A DNA stretch of 62,851 nt from Phycisphaerae bacterium (GTDB lineage Bacteria; Planctomycetota; Phycisphaerae; UBA1845), in contig JABWBH010000021.1 of the NCBI GenBank assembly GCA_013360585.1, positions 1-62,851 of the forward strand, given 5' to 3'. Each line of letters opens with the position of its first letter. Positions within the stretch are counted from its first letter, which is position 1. Below, in pieces: positions 59,901-62,851 of this stretch. A program made the translations under genes and the position numbers. The notes under the pieces were generated by a model. The model made no database searches. It was not told where the DNA came from and saw nothing but the letters and a program-made list of their open reading frames with translations.

Positions 59901-61097
59901 CTACCCCAGCAACGAGAACAACACGTCGACCACCCGCCGCACGTCGTCGCGCGTCAGCTCGTGATGAAACGGGAGCGCGATCGTCCGCGCCGCCACCGCT
60001 TCACATACCGGAAAATCGCCCGGCTTGTATCCGCCCAGCTCCCGGAAATACGGTTGAAGGTGGATCGGCGCGAAGTAATTGCTGCACCCGATCCCCGCCG
60101 CGCGAAGCCCCGCCAGCACCCGGTCGCGATCCGGCTCATTGAAGTGATCCGCGAGCCGAACGACAAAGACGAACCAGCTCATGCGCACCTGGGGAGCAAT
60201 CCGCTGAAGGTGGAGCGAATTTCCGGGGGACACCCCGGCGCCCCCCGCTCTCCTGCGAATCTCCTCAACATACCAGTCTGCAACCCGCGCCCGCACCGAC
60301 AGCAGCTCGTCAAGCCGCCGAAGCTGGGCAAGCCCCAGCGCGCAGTTGATGTCCGGCAGCCGATAATTGAACCCGAGTCGCGGATGCGCCAGCCAACCCG
60401 TTCCGGCGTCACGTCCTTGATTGCGCAGCGACCGGCACATCGCCGCCAGGTTCGCGTCGTTCGTCGTGATCATTCCGCCTTCGCCGGTGGTGATCTGCTT
60501 GTTGGGGTAGAATCCGAAGACCCCCGCGTCGCCCAGCGCCCCCGCCCGGACGCCCTGATACTCCGCCCCCAGCGCCTCGCACGAGTCCTCGATGAGGATC
60601 AGCTTGTGCCGCCGCGCGATCTCCCGGATCGCGTCGAAGTCCGCCGGCTGACCGAACACGTCCACCGGAAGGATCGCCTTCGTGCGCGGCGTGATCGCGG
60701 CTTCGATCTTCGCCGGGTCGAGGTTCCACGTATGCGGGTCGATGTCCGCGAACACCGGCGTCGCACGCTCATAAAGAACGCAGTTGGCCGACGCGACGAA
60801 CGAAAACGGCGTCGTAACGACCTCGTCCCCCGGACCGATCCCCAGCGCCCGGATCAGCATGTGCAGCGCCGCGGTCCCGCTCGACACCGCCACCGCCTCG
60901 CGCACCCCCACCGCCTGTGCGAACGCCTGCTCAAACTCCCCCACCTTCGGACCCAGCGACAGGTTCGGCGTCCGGAGCACGTCCACGACCGCGTCGATCT
61001 CCGCCTGCGTGACGTTCGGCCGCGCCAGCGGAATCTCCCCCTGAACCGCGGGCTTCAGCCCGCGCGAATGTTCCTCACCCTTGGTTGTCGGCTTCAA
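59901..61097 (-). CDS. DegT/DnrJ/EryC1-family aminotransferase (WbpE-like)
   Basis: This PLP enzyme transfers an amino group to a nucleotide-linked keto sugar in surface polysaccharide synthesis. The 398-residue product has the SSGTAALHMLIRALGIGPGDEV phosphate-binding start (trimmed: SSGTAALHM), LIEDSCEALGA, and the PLP lysine in FYPNKQITTGEGG. TTG 61097 is chosen because GGAGG lies 8 nt upstream. A 26-nt REP-like element (61043-61068) lies inside this 5' coding stretch and would be translated as SRGLKPAV. The gene may instead start after it. Divergent from the WbpA-like dehydrogenase. Confidence 0.88.
   Translation of the reverse strand: MKPTTKGEEHSRGLKPAVQGEIPLARPNVTQAEIDAVVDVLRTPNLSLGPKVGEFEQAFAQAVGVREAVAVSSGTAALHMLIRALGIGPGDEVVTTPFSFVASANCVLYERATPVFADIDPHTWNLDPAKIEAAITPRTKAILPVDVFGQPADFDAIREIARRHKLILIEDSCEALGAEYQGVRAGALGDAGVFGFYPNKQITTGEGGMITTNDANLAAMCRSLRNQGRDAGTGWLAHPRLGFNYRLPDINCALGLAQLRRLDELLSVRARVADWYVEEIRRRAGGAGVSPGNSLHLQRIAPQVRMSWFVFVVRLADHFNEPDRDRVLAGLRAAGIGCSNYFAPIHLQPYFRELGGYKPGDFPVCEAVAARTIALPFHHELTRDDVRRVVDVLFSLLG
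61043..61068. repeat. REP-like palindrome CGCGGGCTTCAGCCCGCG, copy 2
   Basis: This 26-nt segment is identical to 17426-17451, palindrome included. Here it falls within the open frame of the aminotransferase, near its N-terminus, and so contributes codons if the TTG at 61097 is the start. Confidence 0.8.
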
Positions 61098-61316
61098 AGA
61101 TCCCGCCTCCGCGCAAAGTCTGCCGCCGTGTGCGGCGGGCGGATTGTACCGGCGGCAACGCGGGGCCGATATCAGCCTGCGAGGGGCGCCAGTCACCGCG
61201 CGGGCTTTCGTCCGCGGCTCGCCTCACTCGGGAACCGTCGTTCGATGTCCACCACCCGTTGCAGCCGATCCGCCGCCGACGCTACGATGCCGACCACCAA
61301 CAACCGGAGTATTCCT

Positions 61317-62642
61317 TTGCCGGCATCTGAAACGACGATTCTCGACAAGATTCAGACGCGACAAGCCGTCGTCGGCGTCATCGGTCTGGGTTATGTGGGC
61401 CTTCCCCTGGTGCGCACCTTCAGCAAGGCCGGGTTCCGCTGCGTCGGGTACGATGTGGACGAGGCGAAGGTCCACGCCCTCAACGCCGGGCAAAGCTACA
61501 TCAAGCATATCCCGTCGCAGACCGTCGCCGACCTCGTGCAGAAGAGCGGCTTCCGCGCCACCGCCAACCCCTCGGACCTCCGCGCCTGCGACGCCATCCT
61601 CATCTGCGTCCCCACCCCGCTCAACAAGACGCGCGACCCGGACATGACCTACGTCGAGCAGACCGCGCGGATGATCGCCCAGCACCTTCAACCCGGACAG
61701 CTCATCATCCTGGAAAGCACGACCTATCCCGGAACGACGAGGGAACTCGTCCAGCCGATCCTCGAAGCGGGTGGCCTGCGCGCGGAGCAGGACTACTTCC
61801 TCGCATACTCGCCGGAGCGTGAAGACCCGGGCCGCAAGGACTTCTCCACCGAGACCATCCCCAAGGTCGTCGGCGGCATCGGTCCGAAGAGCACGCGGAT
61901 CGCCGAAGCCTTGTACGCCGGCGCCATCACCAGGGTTGTCCCCGTCGCCAACTGCGAGGTCGCCGAGGCCGCGAAAATCCTCGAGAACGTCTACCGCTGC
62001 GTCAACATCGCGATGGTCAACGAGTTGAAGGTGCTCTTTGACCGGATGGGCATTGACGTCTGGGAAGTCATCCGCGCGGCCTCGACGAAGCCCTTCGGCT
62101 TCCAGGCGTTCTACCCCGGTCCGGGTCTGGGCGGACACTGCATCCCGATCGATCCCTTCTACCTGACGTGGAAGGCGCGGCAGTACGAACTGAGCACGCG
62201 CTTCATCGAACTTGCCGGCGAGATCAACCGCGCCATGCCGGAGTACGTCATTCATCGCCTCGCCGAAGCGCTCAACGCCGCGAAGAAGCCGATCAACGGC
62301 TCGCGCATTCTCGTGCTCGGCCTGGCGTACAAGAAGGACGTGGACGACCTGCGCGAGTCGCCGTCGATCCACCTCATCGAGATGCTCAAGGCCCGCGGCG
62401 CGCACGTCGATTACAACGACCCCCACATCCCGAAAACACACCGCCAGCGCGAGCACGACCTCCAGATGGAAAGCGTCGAACTGACCCCCGAGACGCTCGC
62501 CTCCTATGACTGCGTGCTGATCTCGACCGATCACTCCGCCTACGACTATCAGATGATCGTGGACCACGCGAAGATGGTCGTGGACACGCGCAACGCCACG
62601 GCGAACTGTCGCAACACCGCGGGCAAGGTCACCCGGGCGTAA
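61317..62642 (+). CDS. Nucleotide-sugar dehydrogenase (WbpA/UDP-GlcNAc 6-dehydrogenase-like)
   Basis: The 441-residue enzyme oxidises C6 of a UDP-sugar to a uronic acid with NAD. It has the Rossmann GVIGLGYVGLPL, ICVPTPL, ESTTYPGTTRELV, the catalytic region around GPGLGGHCIPIDPFYL (Cys in GGHC) and Lys in the KILENVYR block. Wording of AYSPEREDPGR and VWEVIRAA places it with WbpA rather than UDP-glucose dehydrogenase. TTG 61317 has GGAG 7 nt upstream and gives the expected N-terminus; ATG 61287 lacks a good signal. Divergent from the WbpE-like aminotransferase, suggesting a polysaccharide locus continuing rightwards. Confidence 0.92.
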   Translation: MPASETTILDKIQTRQAVVGVIGLGYVGLPLVRTFSKAGFRCVGYDVDEAKVHALNAGQSYIKHIPSQTVADLVQKSGFRATANPSDLRACDAILICVPTPLNKTRDPDMTYVEQTARMIAQHLQPGQLIILESTTYPGTTRELVQPILEAGGLRAEQDYFLAYSPEREDPGRKDFSTETIPKVVGGIGPKSTRIAEALYAGAITRVVPVANCEVAEAAKILENVYRCVNIAMVNELKVLFDRMGIDVWEVIRAASTKPFGFQAFYPGPGLGGHCIPIDPFYLTWKARQYELSTRFIELAGEINRAMPEYVIHRLAEALNAAKKPINGSRILVLGLAYKKDVDDLRESPSIHLIEMLKARGAHVDYNDPHIPKTHRQREHDLQMESVELTPETLASYDCVLISTDHSAYDYQMIVDHAKMVVDTRNATANCRNTAGKVTRA

Positions 62643-62691
62643 GGCGACGACCGTCCCGTCCGCCGGCGATTTGCGGCCCACAGAAGCCTCT

Positions 62692-62851
62692 TCACGCCTC
62701 GTTCTCCTTCGACAGGATCACCTCTTGAACCACCTCCGCGGAGCGTCGGCTCAGCTCGACTTTTGCCATCTTTCCCGGGCCTGACGCGGCCCGGCTCAGG
62801 TGATCCAGCAGTGTGAGGCGTAAACGTCTCGGAAGTTTTGTGATACCCGCA
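62692..62851 (-). CDS. Possible partial gene running off the right edge
   Basis: On the minus strand an open frame of 52 codons enters from the right edge and ends at TGA (62694-62692). The last residues read VELSRRSAEVVQEVILSKE and NEA, with GC-rich third positions (about 70 percent), consistent with coding. An internal ATG would give a short 25-residue peptide. No family is recognised. The spacer to the dehydrogenase stop is 49 bp. Confidence 0.4.
   Translation of the reverse strand, partial: AGITKLPRRLRLTLLDHLSRAASGPGKMAKVELSRRSAEVVQEVILSKENEA

Noticed and set aside
59961-61286. Plus-strand open frame extending the dehydrogenase upstream by more than 400 codons
   Set aside because: The extension is antisense to the aminotransferase and is Arg/His-rich without domain similarity. 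The dehydrogenase starts at 61317 or 61287.

Overview
This is a GC-rich window with dense coding. It most likely comes from a member of the Planctomycetota, probably of the Phycisphaerae or a related uncultured lineage; that placement is inferred from gene content, not from a marker tree. The supporting features are a split-order S10/spc/alpha ribosomal cluster without rpmD, infA or adk; an enlarged L17; a hybrid histidine kinase with a sensor of the type common in planctomycetes; a secreted protein built from ten Cys-rich repeats; pseudopilin-type secretion genes with very large ectodomains; and many short GC-rich dispersed palindromes between genes.

Layout. Positions 1-311 hold a 25-bp tandem repeat array and a long inverted repeat. 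Then come a topoisomerase VI A subunit (312-1448, minus), a secreted GH127-type glycoside hydrolase (1590-4082), ffh (4357-5796, minus), rnhA (6127-6600), a secreted endonuclease/exonuclease/phosphatase-fold protein (6676-7671, minus), a secreted Cys-rich repeat protein (7860-10049, minus) and two pseudopilin genes, GspK-like and GspJ-like (10338-15863, minus). A HIT-family gene follows.

Positions 16520-32400 are the ribosomal protein supercluster. It is read on the minus strand from rpsJ (32400) down to rplQ (16520): S10-L3-L4-L23-L2-S19-L22-S3-L16-L29-S17-L14-L24-L5-S14-S8-L6-L18-S5-L15-SecY-Map-L36-S13-S11-S4-RpoA-L17. A sigma70-type promoter stands upstream of rpsJ. A 423-bp block of dispersed repeats separates rpoA from rplQ.

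Positions 32896-48700 carry a solitary adenine-N6 DNA methylase, a subtilisin-like surface protease, a hybrid histidine kinase overlapping a thioredoxin-fold partner, an HhH-GPD DNA glycosylase, priA, recQ, nadB, a multipass GT-C-like membrane protein and a STAS-domain protein. Positions 48727-54302 carry the apparent operon panB - bifunctional nuclease - GHMP kinase (minus), then ParA and VanZ-like genes (plus) and an RlmI-type rRNA methyltransferase (minus). Positions 54592-62642 carry a TadG-like protein, a secreted PHB-depolymerase-like esterase, a VWA-domain membrane protein, and a divergent pair for nucleotide-sugar chemistry: a DegT/WbpE-like aminotransferase and a WbpA-like UDP-sugar dehydrogenase. 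A possible partial gene runs off the right edge.

The most interesting signal is a C-terminal module of about 75-80 residues shared by two otherwise unrelated secreted proteins, the Cys-rich repeat protein and the esterase. It may be a lineage-specific sorting, anchoring or adhesion domain. Other notable items are a topoisomerase VI A gene in a bacterial chromosome, a repeat element read in frame at the start of the aminotransferase gene, a giant calcium-motif-bearing GspK-like protein, and structured leaders in front of rpsJ and rplC.
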